Source: Bacteroidales bacterium
Lineage (GTDB): Bacteria > Bacteroidota > Bacteroidia > Bacteroidales > F082
Direction of reading: 5' to 3'
DNA: 54,952 bases
NCBI GenBank assembly: GCA_017649945.1
Contig: JAGCFU010000024.1
Location: 1 to 54,952, forward strand
The notes beneath the pieces are model-generated. The model saw only the letters and a program-made list of their open reading frames with translations. It had not been told where the DNA came from and searched no databases. Position numbers and translations under genes: made by a program. Below, piece after piece: positions 35,458 to 44,489 of the stretch (its first letter is position 1; each line of letters opens with the position of its first letter).

Positions 35458-35485
35458 GAGATTTCTCCACTGCGGTCGAAATGAC
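35458..35485 (-). repeat. Dispersed repeat of the GTCATTTCGA...GAGAAATC family, short copy
   Basis: Read on the minus strand it is GTCATTTCGACCGCAGTGG, then AGAAATCTC. The ends agree with those of the copies at 18815-18851 and 49503-49539. It lies in the 107 bp spacer upstream of the kinase and just behind the end of the LptF/G gene. Confidence 0.6.
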
Positions 35486-35491
35486 AATCCG

Positions 35492-36565
35492 TTATTTCGG
35501 TGCTTTCGCCAAGAAGTAAATGCCAATAGTCGCGAAAATTATGTTTGGGAGCCATCCTGCCATGACCGGCGAGACGATTCCGGCAATCGCGAAAACCCTG
35601 AAAAATTCCATGAAAATGATGTATGCAAAGGTTATAGTGATGCCTATTCCGAGATTCAATCCCATGCCGCCGCGCGTCTTACGGCTCGACAACGCCGCAC
35701 CAATGACTGTCAGGATGATAATGGCCGCAGGTGACGCCAAACGTTTGTGTTTCTCTATCTCATAAGGCAAAATATTGTCGGCGCCCTTCTCCCTCGACTC
35801 CCTGATATATCTGTTGAGCGCGATGAGGTTCATCTCCTCGAAATCCTCCTTCACGAAATAAAAATCCGTCGGCTTCATCATCAAGGTAGTATCCATCGTT
35901 TTACCTTTTCTAAGCATCTCTTCAGGCTTAAAACGATGCTCCACATAATTCACCAGACTCCATTTATTGCCAATGGTGTCGTAAACAATCTTATCAGAAC
36001 TTAATTTATACGTAAGTTCATGATTATCAAACTTTTCCAATGTGAATTTATATCCAGTGGCACGCTTCAAATCATAATTAGCCATGTAGGCATAAGTGCC
36101 CTTACCTATCTGTACGTGAATGTTCGAGCCTGAACTCTTCTTAAGGTTTTCCATATACTGGTTTTTGAAGGTGCGTCGAACCGTATCCATCTTGGGAATC
36201 AAGAAGTTACCGAGATAAAACGAACCACCGGCAAGCAGCAAGGCCGCCATCATGTAAGGCCATAAAAACCTTCTGAAACTGATTCCGCTGCTCAAAATCG
36301 CGATAATTTCGGTATGTCCAGCCATCTTAGAGGTAAAGAAAATGACCGAAATGAACGTGAACAGATAAATGAACAGATTAATAAAATAAGGTATAAACGG
36401 GATGTAGAAATGAAACACAACCTCATAAAACGAAGCGTGGTTTTTAATGAAGCTGTCGACATTTTCAGAGACGTCGAACACTATCACCACAACAATGAGC
36501 AGACTGATGGCAAAGAAAAACGTGCCAATGAACTTTTTAAAGATATACCAGTCTAACTTTCTCAT
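35492..36565 (-). CDS. LptF/LptG family permease (YjgP/YjgQ)
   Basis: The 357-residue inner-membrane protein has three N-terminal helices, a periplasmic jellyroll-like domain (about 125-255), and three C-terminal helices. RKLDWYIFKKFIGTFFFAISLL at the start and GHTEIIAILSSGISFRRFLWPY near 83-105 are typical. LptF and LptG form the membrane part of the ABC machine that extracts lipopolysaccharide. The sequence resembles LptG-like members, but F and G cannot be separated with certainty here. Start either at 36565 or two codons upstream at 36571. No second copy is in the window. Confidence 0.88.
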   Translation of the reverse strand: MRKLDWYIFKKFIGTFFFAISLLIVVVIVFDVSENVDSFIKNHASFYEVVFHFYIPFIPYFINLFIYLFTFISVIFFTSKMAGHTEIIAILSSGISFRRFLWPYMMAALLLAGGSFYLGNFLIPKMDTVRRTFKNQYMENLKKSSGSNIHVQIGKGTYAYMANYDLKRATGYKFTLEKFDNHELTYKLSSDKIVYDTIGNKWSLVNYVEHRFKPEEMLRKGKTMDTTLMMKPTDFYFVKEDFEEMNLIALNRYIRESREKGADNILPYEIEKHKRLASPAAIIILTVIGAALSSRKTRGGMGLNLGIGITITFAYIIFMEFFRVFAIAGIVSPVMAGWLPNIIFATIGIYFLAKAPK

Positions 36566-36585
36566 TATCATTGATTTTCAACGTT

Positions 36586-37719
36586 TTATGATATTCTGTT
36601 TGTAACTTTCGGCAGCATCATATCACGCCATTCAGTGAAGTCGCCGGCGATGATGTGTTTCCTTGCCTCGCGCACAAGCCAGAGGTAGAAACCGAGGTTA
36701 TGCACCGTAGCAATCATCGGGCCAAGGATCTCTTTCGAGATTATGAGATGACGCAGATATGCTTTAGAATATTGTTTGTCAACAAACACGGAGCCGTTCT
36801 CATCGAGAGGTGAGAAATCGTATTTCCAGCGCTCGTTTTTGATGTTTATTATTCCTTCTGATGTGAACAGCATGCCGTTGCGGCCGTTTCTTGTCGGCAT
36901 CACACAGTCGAACATGTCAACGCCGCGTGAGATGCTTTCCAAAATATTAGCAGGCGTGCCCACACCCATAAGGTAACGTGGCTTATCCTTCGGCAGAATG
37001 GCGTTCACCACCTCAATCATCTCGTACATCGTCTCCGTCGGCTCGCCTACAGCAAGGCCGCCGATAGCATGACCGTCACAGTCTTTCGAGGCGATGAACT
37101 CCGCCGACTCCTCGCGTAAATCACGATAGGTGCAGCCTTGCACAATAGGAAACAGTGACTGATAATAACCGTATTGCGGCTCTGTCTCGTTGAAGCGTTT
37201 CAGGCATCTGTCGAGCCAGCGATGGGTGCGTCCCATGGCTTCTTTAGCGTATTTGTAGTCTGAAGTGCCGGGAGCACATTCGTCAAAAGCCATCATGATG
37301 TCGGCACCGATACAACGTTCAATATCCATCACACGTTCAGGCGTGAAAAGATGCTTTGAGCCGTCGATATGTGAGCGGAACTCCACGCCTTCTTCCTTCA
37401 TCTTTCTAATATCCGTCAACGAAAAGACCTGAAAGCCGCCGCTGTCGGTCAAAATAGGATGATGCCAGCCGTTAAACTGATGCAGACCGCCGCACTCATG
37501 CAGCACGTCCAAGCCAGGACGAAGGTACAGATGATAGGTGTTTCCCAATATAATCTGTGCTTTTATCTCCTCTTCCAAATCCCTGATATGCACGGCTTTC
37601 ACGCTTCCCACCGTACCCACGGGCATGAAAATCGGAGTCTCAATATCGCCATGGTCGGTGGTCAGAATGCCAGCACGCGCATTGCTTTTCGCATCACTTT
37701 TAACTAAACTATACTTCAT
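36586..37719 (-). CDS. tgt: tRNA-guanine(34) transglycosylase
   Basis: Tgt exchanges G34 of GUN-anticodon tRNAs for the queuosine precursor. The 377-residue TIM-barrel protein has GNTYHLYLRPGLDVL near 58-72, the LTDSGGFQVFSL active-site block near 89-100, MAFDECAPG near 142-150, GGLAVGEP near 218-225 and MPTRNGRNGMLF near 268-279. One feature is odd: the CxCxxC zinc cluster expected before AYLRHL is absent. The sequence there is LDENGSVFVDKQYSKAYLRHL, with no cysteine, though the later His (TVHNLGFYLWLV) is present. The gene has its own -7 element. Confidence 0.95.
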   Translation of the reverse strand: MKYSLVKSDAKSNARAGILTTDHGDIETPIFMPVGTVGSVKAVHIRDLEEEIKAQIILGNTYHLYLRPGLDVLHECGGLHQFNGWHHPILTDSGGFQVFSLTDIRKMKEEGVEFRSHIDGSKHLFTPERVMDIERCIGADIMMAFDECAPGTSDYKYAKEAMGRTHRWLDRCLKRFNETEPQYGYYQSLFPIVQGCTYRDLREESAEFIASKDCDGHAIGGLAVGEPTETMYEMIEVVNAILPKDKPRYLMGVGTPANILESISRGVDMFDCVMPTRNGRNGMLFTSEGIINIKNERWKYDFSPLDENGSVFVDKQYSKAYLRHLIISKEILGPMIATVHNLGFYLWLVREARKHIIAGDFTEWRDMMLPKVTNRIS

Positions 37720-37733
37720 CTATAAATTTTGTG

Positions 37734-37765
37734 CAAAAATACAAAAAAGTTTTTTATTATCTTTG
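37734..37765. promoter_or_regulatory. Divergent promoter pair for tgt and the family 2 glycosyltransferase
   Basis: Minus-strand TATTTTTG (37734-37741) is 14 bp upstream of tgt. Plus-strand TATCTTTG (37758-37765) is 22 bp upstream of the glycosyltransferase ATG. Both are followed by C, and 16 bp separate them. Confidence 0.55.
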
Positions 37766-37787
37766 CAAATTGTAAATATTGAATGCT

Positions 37788-38957
37788 ATGGATATTATTT
37801 TAAACTATAACTCACTGAGTTTCATAATTTTATGCATATTCGGCCTCGCTTGGCTTATTCAGATGCTCTATCTCTGGGGATTGTTCAGCCGGCTGGCGTT
37901 TTTCAAGAAAAAGAAATACGACAACGACAAGCCGAACTACGAGCCTGTTTCAGTAATTGTCTGTGCCAAAGACGCTTACGAGTATCTCATCGACCTCGTG
38001 CCGCGTATATTATCGCAGGATTATCCGGATTTTGAGCTCGTCATCGTTAACGACTGTTCCACTGATGAGACCACCGATTATCTCAAGGAACTCGTCGACA
38101 GACGTCCCGACATCAACGTTGTGTCACTCACACAGAGCCTAAACTTTTTTCATGGCAAGAAATTCCCGCTCAGCATGGGAATCAAGTCAGCGAAACATGA
38201 TTTGCTTTTGTTGACCGATGCCGACTGTCTGCCGGAAAACGACCAATGGATCAAGGGAATGGTCAGTGCATACAAGAAAGGCACAGAAGTGGTTCTCGGA
38301 TACGGTCCTTATTTCACTCGTAAAGGCTTGTTAAACAAGCTGATACGTTTCGATACGCTTTACACCGCCATTCAATATCTATCCATGGCTTTGGCGAAGA
38401 TGCCGTACATGGGAGTAGGCAGAAACCTGTCGTATCATCGTGACCTGTTCTATAAAAACAAAGGGTTTACGTCGCATTACACCATCCCATCGGGCGACGA
38501 CGACATCTTCATAAGCCAGGTGGCAAACAAAAAGAACACACGCATCTTCATCGACTCGAACTGTCGCATGGAGTCGGAGCCGAAACATAGTTTTGGCAGC
38601 TGGATAAGACAAAAAAGACGCCACTACTCCACTGCCAACATGTATAAGCCACGGACTAACAGTATATTAGGAACACTGTTAGCAAGCAGAGTGTTCTATT
38701 ACGCTTCGTTAATAACTTTACTTTGTCTGCCACATGCATTTGATTTCGCCATCGGCGGTTACATGTATTACGCGACAATAGGAGTTTTCGCATTACTGCA
38801 TTATGTCAGCATGGATTGGATTTACATAAAATCAGCCAAACAGCTGGGAGAGAAGAACTTATATCTTTTCTTCACGCCGTTTTACGATGTCTTTTTCACT
38901 ATTTTCACAACATTACTTGGAATCAGGAACACTATTTCCAAGCCGAAATCATGGTAA
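37788..38957 (+). CDS. Family 2 glycosyltransferase, membrane-associated
   Basis: The 389-residue protein has an N-terminal membrane helix, a GT-A domain with PVSVIVCAKDAYEYLIDLVP near 47-66, FELVIVNDCSTDET near 80-93, the DADCLP motif near 144-149 (metal-binding DxD), the GDDDIFISQVANKK acceptor block near 233-246 and RQKRRH near 281, then three C-terminal helices. This is the plan of processive or polyprenyl-linked glycosyltransferases. Substrate unknown. A TTG in frame at 37779 is possible, but the ATG at 37788 is preferred. Confidence 0.88.
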   Translation: MDIILNYNSLSFIILCIFGLAWLIQMLYLWGLFSRLAFFKKKKYDNDKPNYEPVSVIVCAKDAYEYLIDLVPRILSQDYPDFELVIVNDCSTDETTDYLKELVDRRPDINVVSLTQSLNFFHGKKFPLSMGIKSAKHDLLLLTDADCLPENDQWIKGMVSAYKKGTEVVLGYGPYFTRKGLLNKLIRFDTLYTAIQYLSMALAKMPYMGVGRNLSYHRDLFYKNKGFTSHYTIPSGDDDIFISQVANKKNTRIFIDSNCRMESEPKHSFGSWIRQKRRHYSTANMYKPRTNSILGTLLASRVFYYASLITLLCLPHAFDFAIGGYMYYATIGVFALLHYVSMDWIYIKSAKQLGEKNLYLFFTPFYDVFFTIFTTLLGIRNTISKPKSW

Positions 38958-38958
38958 A

Positions 38959-39035
38959 ATATTTTTAATGCCATTTGCAGAATTGCGACTTACCACAGGG
39001 TACTGAGAGCAATTCGAAAATGGCATTAAAAATAT
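38959..39035. repeat. Long imperfect hairpin between the glycosyltransferase and C10 protease genes
   Basis: ATATTTTTAATGCCATTT (38959-38976) is exactly complementary to 39018-39035. Inside, GAATTGC (38980-38986) pairs with 39009-39015, leaving a 22 nt loop. The two genes converge here, so it may stop transcription from both sides. The arms are AT-rich and long, unlike a classic terminator; a small mobile element is the alternative. Confidence 0.65.
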
Positions 39036-39049
39036 CTTAAAACTAAAGA

Positions 39050-41551
39050 CTATTTTAAAACTTTCACTGTTTTACCGTTCACTTTGACGAGATAAACGCC
39101 TCCATCCCAATCTGAGGTATTCAGAATCATTTCATCCTGGGCTTCCGTAGCTGCTATTTTCTGTCCGAGACAGTTGTAAACTTCAACTGTTAGAGCGCCG
39201 TCTCTCTTTATAACCACCTGATTATCAAAAGGATTAGGATATATCACAAATGATGCGGCATCAACATCGTCGACCGACAAGTCAGCTTGATATTCGATGG
39301 CTCCCATATCGATAACATTATTCACAATACGTTGATTACCAAGGAAATCAGGGCCTGTAACACCTGTCACGCCATTATCGCCAACATCCACCAAAGCAGA
39401 GTTCTCCGCGATAGAAAAGTCACCGGCAAGATAATCTGTAAAACGAGGATAGTTCTCATTGTCGGAGCCGTCGTTAGCACTACTCAAATTGATGATATTA
39501 GTTCCTGAGAATCCTCCTTGTATCGCACAGTGGTCGAATTTCGACGTTCCGTAGATCTGGTCTGCCGTGCCGTTTTTAGTATTACCCCAGAAAACGCTGT
39601 TATAGAACTTGCTGTATTGTGATTCGTTGTATACTCCTCCACCGTTCTCATCCACATGATTGTCAATAAAATCACAATTTACCACAGTGATTTTCCCCTT
39701 ATTGTACATGGCGCCACCGGATTGGGCGGAATTATTATCGAAGATGGTGTTCACGATCTTGCTCTCCTTGTTGGCATAGACATAATATGCGCCACCTTTT
39801 GTCATCGCGGAATTGTTTGTAAACCTGCAGTTCAGGATATGGGCACCTGTCATGTCGCAAATTGCGCCGCCGAGCGAGCCGCTGCATCCTTCAAAGGTAC
39901 AGTTGGTGAACTTCACCGTCGCATTTTCATAGTAAGCAGTGATAAGATAAGCACCTCCGCCGAATCCGTTAGCGTTGTTATTCAAGAACTTACAATTCAC
40001 AAAACGACTATTGCAGCAAAGATATGCACCTGCGCCACCGCCGCTGTTTCCGTTCTGAATGGTGAAACCGTCCCAGATTGAATATTCCGAATTCATGAAA
40101 TGGTCGACCTGATATAGCACGCGGCGTGCGTTCTGTCCGTCGAGAATGGTTGGATTCGCCTCGAAATCGCGGTCATCGAGATTGAAGTTCGGAGATTCGT
40201 TGCCTGCAAAACCGCCATAAACACGGTTGTTTTTGTAAATCAGGAATGCTCCGTTGGAGTTGTTCACGTCACCATAATATGTTCCCGTTTTCACCCAAAC
40301 CATCTTAGAAACGTCAGTGGCACGTGCTGTGGCATATTCTATATAAGGTGTCGCGTTATCCCACGAAGAGCCGTCGCCTGTGCCGTCAGGAGTGACATAA
40401 ATGATGCCGTTTTCGTCGGCGTTGATTTCCATAGGGATGATATTCACCACAGCAGCCTCGTTGTTATGATAGCCAGCCACATCGTTGATGCTGTAATAAG
40501 CATTGCCCGATCCGCTCCATCCAAGGTTGAAACTGAAATAATCATTGGCATCATAGCCGTCGCAAACGATAGCATGTCCGCCGCCCGAGTCGCTGGTACC
40601 CGAGAAATACACCGGCTGCGCCTTGTCGAGATCGTTTTTCAGAAGAGCTATCCATTCCTCTTCAGTATACTTGCTGCGTTCCTGATATGATGCCGCGCAA
40701 TAGCCGAAATACTGGCGCATAGCCGTCTCCACATCTTTTGAATATGCGCCGCTCGCGTCAGAACCGAAGTTCATATCCACACTTACGCCGCAATGATACA
40801 TAAGCAAAGCAACCGCTTTGGCAGCATCATCGGCCTGCCAGCCAAGCTCCACAGGCATGATTGACCAATTATAATTAGTTTCAAAATTAGCCGACAAAGT
40901 ACCATACGTGCCGTGGTTGTAGGAATGCGAGCCGTGACCATGCACAGGATGATCCCAATATTTCATGATCTGAGCCATGGCACAAGCCACACAACCGGCA
41001 TAGCAATGATTGCCATTCCAATAGTTGTTGCACTCCGGAGCATAATAATTATAAGGATAATCCTGATTCCACAACGTTTGAATCAAAGGCGCAACCGTCT
41101 TGGCGTTTTTAGCAGCAGGCAACTCTTTGTTTTCCAACAAGTTCCATTCTTCAGCAACATCAGAATTCATCAAAATGCCACGCTCATCGCAATAATCGAC
41201 ATTTTTACTGTAACTGTTGATAAAATACCAAGCTGTCTCCGGTATTTCACCGTCAAAACTGTTCTTTACAGAGTAAGCGAGCACAGGTCTCACGTTTCTC
41301 GAAGCCGCAACAATCACAAAACCGCCGCCTTCGACATTATAAATATAAAGATTAGGCTGGCCGTCGTCACCATTTTCGACATGGAAAAGATTCAACCGGG
41401 CATCACTTTTCTGCGCTTTTTTTGAAATGAAATTAGTGCCTATTCTTTTCGCAAACGATTCATTTACAAAGCTTTGTGCAAACAATTCACTCATTGAAAA
41501 CACTATTGCGAGAAGCACTATTATCAGCTTATGAAAATATTTTTTATTCAT
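39050..41551 (-). CDS. Secreted C10 (streptopain-like) cysteine protease with beta-helix repeats and T9SS sorting domain
   Basis: The 833-residue protein has a signal peptide ending in ELFAQ, a Spi-type propeptide (about 30-140), and a C10 peptidase domain with the catalytic Cys187 (YAGCVACAMAQIMKYW) and His326 (SGGGHAIVCDGYD), with NLGWSG at 343-348. Residues 370-750 hold right-handed beta-helix repeats with many Asn and Gly (FVNCKFLNNNANGFGGGAYL and IVNTIFDNNSAQSGGAMYN). The last 70 residues are a type A T9SS sorting domain (FVIYPNPFDNQVVI ... GVYLVKVNGKTVKVLK). The ATG at 41551 follows a promoter; a longer frame to 41809 would translate hutU antisense. Confidence 0.9.
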   Translation of the reverse strand: MNKKYFHKLIIVLLAIVFSMSELFAQSFVNESFAKRIGTNFISKKAQKSDARLNLFHVENGDDGQPNLYIYNVEGGGFVIVAASRNVRPVLAYSVKNSFDGEIPETAWYFINSYSKNVDYCDERGILMNSDVAEEWNLLENKELPAAKNAKTVAPLIQTLWNQDYPYNYYAPECNNYWNGNHCYAGCVACAMAQIMKYWDHPVHGHGSHSYNHGTYGTLSANFETNYNWSIMPVELGWQADDAAKAVALLMYHCGVSVDMNFGSDASGAYSKDVETAMRQYFGYCAASYQERSKYTEEEWIALLKNDLDKAQPVYFSGTSDSGGGHAIVCDGYDANDYFSFNLGWSGSGNAYYSINDVAGYHNNEAAVVNIIPMEINADENGIIYVTPDGTGDGSSWDNATPYIEYATARATDVSKMVWVKTGTYYGDVNNSNGAFLIYKNNRVYGGFAGNESPNFNLDDRDFEANPTILDGQNARRVLYQVDHFMNSEYSIWDGFTIQNGNSGGGAGAYLCCNSRFVNCKFLNNNANGFGGGAYLITAYYENATVKFTNCTFEGCSGSLGGAICDMTGAHILNCRFTNNSAMTKGGAYYVYANKESKIVNTIFDNNSAQSGGAMYNKGKITVVNCDFIDNHVDENGGGVYNESQYSKFYNSVFWGNTKNGTADQIYGTSKFDHCAIQGGFSGTNIINLSSANDGSDNENYPRFTDYLAGDFSIAENSALVDVGDNGVTGVTGPDFLGNQRIVNNVIDMGAIEYQADLSVDDVDAASFVIYPNPFDNQVVIKRDGALTVEVYNCLGQKIAATEAQDEMILNTSDWDGGVYLVKVNGKTVKVLK

Positions 41552-41572
41552 TTTTTCGTTAATTTGATGCTG

Positions 41573-41597
41573 CAAAGATATAAATTTATTAAATTTG
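41573..41597. promoter_or_regulatory. Divergent promoter pair for the C10 protease and hutU
   Basis: Minus-strand TATCTTTG (41573-41580) precedes the protease gene by 21 bp. Plus-strand TAAATTTG (41590-41597) precedes hutU by 41 bp. Nine bases lie between them. Both are followed by C. Confidence 0.55.
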
Positions 41598-41638
41598 CAG
41601 GTTAAATTATTGAAATTAATATAAAAAAATATAGCTAA

Positions 41639-43633
41639 ATGAATGATTTTCAAAAAGAAATACTTGCTGGCATCCCTGAGCAGCTGCCGGAAGTGAAGGA
41701 ATACGACAAAAACATCAACCACGCTCCGAAACGTAAGGACATCCTGACGAAAGAGCAAAAGAGATTGGCTCTGAAAAACGCTTTGCGTTATTTCCCGGAG
41801 AGGTTGCATGCACAGCTCGCGCCTGAGTTCTACGAGGAGTTGGAGACATACGGCCGCATTTACATGTACCGTTATCGTCCTTCTTACAAGATGTACGCCC
41901 GTCCGATTGACGAATATCCTGCAAAATGCCGTCAGGCAGCGGCCATCATGCTGATGATTCAGAACAACTTAGACCCTGCAGTGGCACAGCATCCGCATGA
42001 GCTCATCATCTACGGCGGCAACGGCGCCATTTTCCAGAACTGGGCACAGTATCGCCTCGTGATGCAGTATCTCGCCAACATGACCGACGAGCAGACTCTC
42101 GTGATGTATTCTGGCCACCCGATGGGACTGTTCCCTTCACACAAAGAGGCTCCGCGCGTCATCGTCACCAACGGCATGATGATTCCGAACTATTCCAAAC
42201 CGGACGACTGGGAGCGTTTCAACGCACTCGGTGTGACACAATACGGACAGATGACAGCAGGCTCGTACATGTACATCGGACCACAAGGCATCGTGCACGG
42301 CACTACAATCACTGTTTTAAACGCTTCGCGTAAGCAAGGCGGCACACCGGCAGGCAAGCTGTTCATCACAGCAGGTCTCGGCGGCATGTCAGGTGCACAG
42401 CCGAAGGCAGGCAACATCGCAGGAGTGGTGTCAATCACAGCTGAAATCAACCCGGCAGCGGCACAGAAACGCTACAACCAAGGCTGGGTCGATGAGATTC
42501 ACGAAAACCTTGACGAATTATTCGAAAAGGTGAACGACGCACGCGCCAAGAAGATAGCACGCTCGTTTGCATACCAAGGCAACGTTGTCGACCTTTGGGA
42601 ATATGCCGCAAACAAAGGCATCCAGGTGGATTTAGGCTCCGACCAGACATCACTGCACAACCCATTCGCAGGCGGCTACTACCCTGTCGGTTACTCTTTG
42701 GAAGAGTCAAAGAAGATGATGGCAGATGAGCCGGCTAAGTTCAAAGAGGCAGTTTACGCCTCATTGCGCCGTCATGTGGCAGCCGTCAACAAACTGACAG
42801 CCAAAGGAATGTACTTCTTCGACTACGGCAACGCATTCTTGCTTGAAAGCAGCCGTGCAGGAGCAGATATTTTGAAAGAAGACGGCAAGTTCCGTTATCC
42901 ATCATACGTCCAGGACATCATGGGACCAATGTATTTCGACTACGGCTTCGGTCCGTTCCGTTGGGTCTGCACATCAGGAAAACCTGAGGATCTGCAGGTC
43001 ACCGACGACATCGCATGCAAGGTCTTGGAAGACATCGCCAAGTCATCACCGAAGGAGATTCAGCAGCAGATGCACGACAACATCCAGTGGATCAAGGGTG
43101 CACAAGCCAACCACCTCGTTGTGGGCTCACAGGCTCGTATCCTCTACGCAGACTGCGAAGGACGTACCAAGATTGCCGCCGAATTCAACAAAGCCATCGC
43201 TGACGGCCGCTTGACAGCACCGGTCGTTCTCGGTCGTGACCACCATGATGTTTCAGGTACCGACTCACCGTTCCGTGAGACATCCAACATCTACGACGGC
43301 TCAAGTTTCACCGCTGATATGGCTGTTCAGAACGTCATCGGTGACGGCTTCCGCGGCGCCACATGGGTTTCAATCCACAACGGCGGCGGCGTAGGCTGGG
43401 GCGAAGTCATCAATGGAGGCTTCGGCATGGTTCTTGACGGAACACCAGAGGCTGACAGACGTCTGCACTGCATGCTGCACTGGGATGTGAACAACGGTAT
43501 CGCCCGCCGTAGCTGGGCTCGCAACGAACCGGCCATGTTCGCCATCAAACGCGCAATGGAGGTCGAACCGAGACTCAAGGTGACGATGCCTAACATAGCA
43601 AGTGACGAGATGATTGCAGAAATCGTGAAATAA
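41639..43633 (+). CDS. hutU: Urocanate hydratase
   Basis: HutU converts urocanate to imidazolone propionate in histidine degradation. The 664-residue protein shows the family blocks ELIIYGGNGAIFQNWAQY near 120-137, MYSGHPMGLFPSH, TVLNASRKQGGTPAGKLFITAGLGGMSGAQPKA near 226-258 (NAD-binding region), and DHHDVSGTDSPFRETSNIYDGS near 535-556 followed by GGGVGWGEVINGGFG. It is longer than the proteobacterial enzyme (about 555), as is usual in this phylum. No other hut gene is nearby, so hutH, hutI and a formiminotransferase must lie elsewhere. Confidence 0.95.
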   Translation: MNDFQKEILAGIPEQLPEVKEYDKNINHAPKRKDILTKEQKRLALKNALRYFPERLHAQLAPEFYEELETYGRIYMYRYRPSYKMYARPIDEYPAKCRQAAAIMLMIQNNLDPAVAQHPHELIIYGGNGAIFQNWAQYRLVMQYLANMTDEQTLVMYSGHPMGLFPSHKEAPRVIVTNGMMIPNYSKPDDWERFNALGVTQYGQMTAGSYMYIGPQGIVHGTTITVLNASRKQGGTPAGKLFITAGLGGMSGAQPKAGNIAGVVSITAEINPAAAQKRYNQGWVDEIHENLDELFEKVNDARAKKIARSFAYQGNVVDLWEYAANKGIQVDLGSDQTSLHNPFAGGYYPVGYSLEESKKMMADEPAKFKEAVYASLRRHVAAVNKLTAKGMYFFDYGNAFLLESSRAGADILKEDGKFRYPSYVQDIMGPMYFDYGFGPFRWVCTSGKPEDLQVTDDIACKVLEDIAKSSPKEIQQQMHDNIQWIKGAQANHLVVGSQARILYADCEGRTKIAAEFNKAIADGRLTAPVVLGRDHHDVSGTDSPFRETSNIYDGSSFTADMAVQNVIGDGFRGATWVSIHNGGGVGWGEVINGGFGMVLDGTPEADRRLHCMLHWDVNNGIARRSWARNEPAMFAIKRAMEVEPRLKVTMPNIASDEMIAEIVK

Positions 43634-43640
43634 GACATCA

Positions 43641-43710
43641 GCCATTAGCTATAAGCCATTAGCCGTTAGGTTTTGACTCGCTAATGGCTAATCGCTAACG
43701 GCTAATGGCT
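43641..43710. repeat. Inverted array of GCCATTAGC units downstream of hutU
   Basis: GCCATTAGC is present at 43641-43649 and 43655-43663, and its reverse complement at 43680-43688 and 43701-43709. The core pair AGCCATTAGCCGTTAG (43654-43669) and 43695-43710 is a perfect 16 bp inverted repeat with a 25 nt loop. It follows the hutU stop by 7 bp and may end transcription or be a small repeat element. Confidence 0.75.
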
Positions 43711-43746
43711 CAAAATGAATACTAACAAATTAAAAATAAATCGCGT

Positions 43747-44478
43747 ATGAAAAAATTATTCTTTACATTAGCATTAATCGTTTCTGTATTGACATTGTCG
43801 GCACAGAAATACACCGTGACTGAAAAAACAACCGGCAATGTCGTGGAAAACGGCGCCATGTATTACATCTACGGCGAGGGCTCATTCAATGAACTCATAG
43901 CGGAGTTTATAGTAACAGCCAACGAACCTGTCAACCTCATCGGTGAAAAAGAGGAAATCCAGGTCGTGGAAAACACAGTCAACATGCTTTGTTTAGGCAG
44001 CTGCTACTCTCCTACCGTTTATGTGTCACCAGTCGTACCATTTACTACCGGACACTCAGAAGACTTCGCTATGCATTACATGGCAATGGGAGAAATCAGT
44101 GATGTAGCAGGCATGGAACAAATCATGAAATACCATCTTTATGAAGAAGGTGATCCTGACAACAAGTTCACGGTCAATGTGACTTTCAAGTTCTCTTTGG
44201 ACGGCATTGAGGATTACAGCAGCGCCGAAGTGTTCAGCAACGCCTATCCGGTTCCTGCAAAGGATGTGGTGAATTTCGACTACAACTTTACTTCAAGCAA
44301 TAACGCTGAGATCGCCATCTACAACATGACGGGACAAGAGGTGATGCGCAATGAAATCAACGGCATCCAGGGCAAGGCAAGCGTCAATGTTAGCAACCTC
44401 GCCGACGGCGTTTATTTCTACAGCCTCATCGTAGACGGCAAAACAGAAAAATCAAACAAACTGATTATAAAGAAATAA
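43747..44478 (+). CDS. Small secreted protein with type A T9SS sorting domain
   Basis: The 243-residue protein has a signal peptide (KKLFFTLALIVSVLTLSAQ), a mature region of about 135 residues that I do not recognise (two Cys in NMLCLGSCYSPTVYVS may form a disulfide), and a C-terminal T9SS sorting domain from about 170: NAYPVPAKDVVNFDYNF, IAIYNMTGQEVMRNEI, SVNVSNLADGVYFYSLIVDG, KSNKLIIKK. It should be exported across the outer membrane by the same secretion system as the C10 protease. Confidence 0.8.
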   Translation: MKKLFFTLALIVSVLTLSAQKYTVTEKTTGNVVENGAMYYIYGEGSFNELIAEFIVTANEPVNLIGEKEEIQVVENTVNMLCLGSCYSPTVYVSPVVPFTTGHSEDFAMHYMAMGEISDVAGMEQIMKYHLYEEGDPDNKFTVNVTFKFSLDGIEDYSSAEVFSNAYPVPAKDVVNFDYNFTSSNNAEIAIYNMTGQEVMRNEINGIQGKASVNVSNLADGVYFYSLIVDGKTEKSNKLIIKK

Positions 44479-44489
44479 TCATCTTAAAT

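Noticed and set aside
41639-43633. Complete histidine utilisation operon
   Set aside because: Only hutU is present; neighbours are a protease and a T9SS cargo gene, with no hutH, hutI or formiminotransferase in the window.
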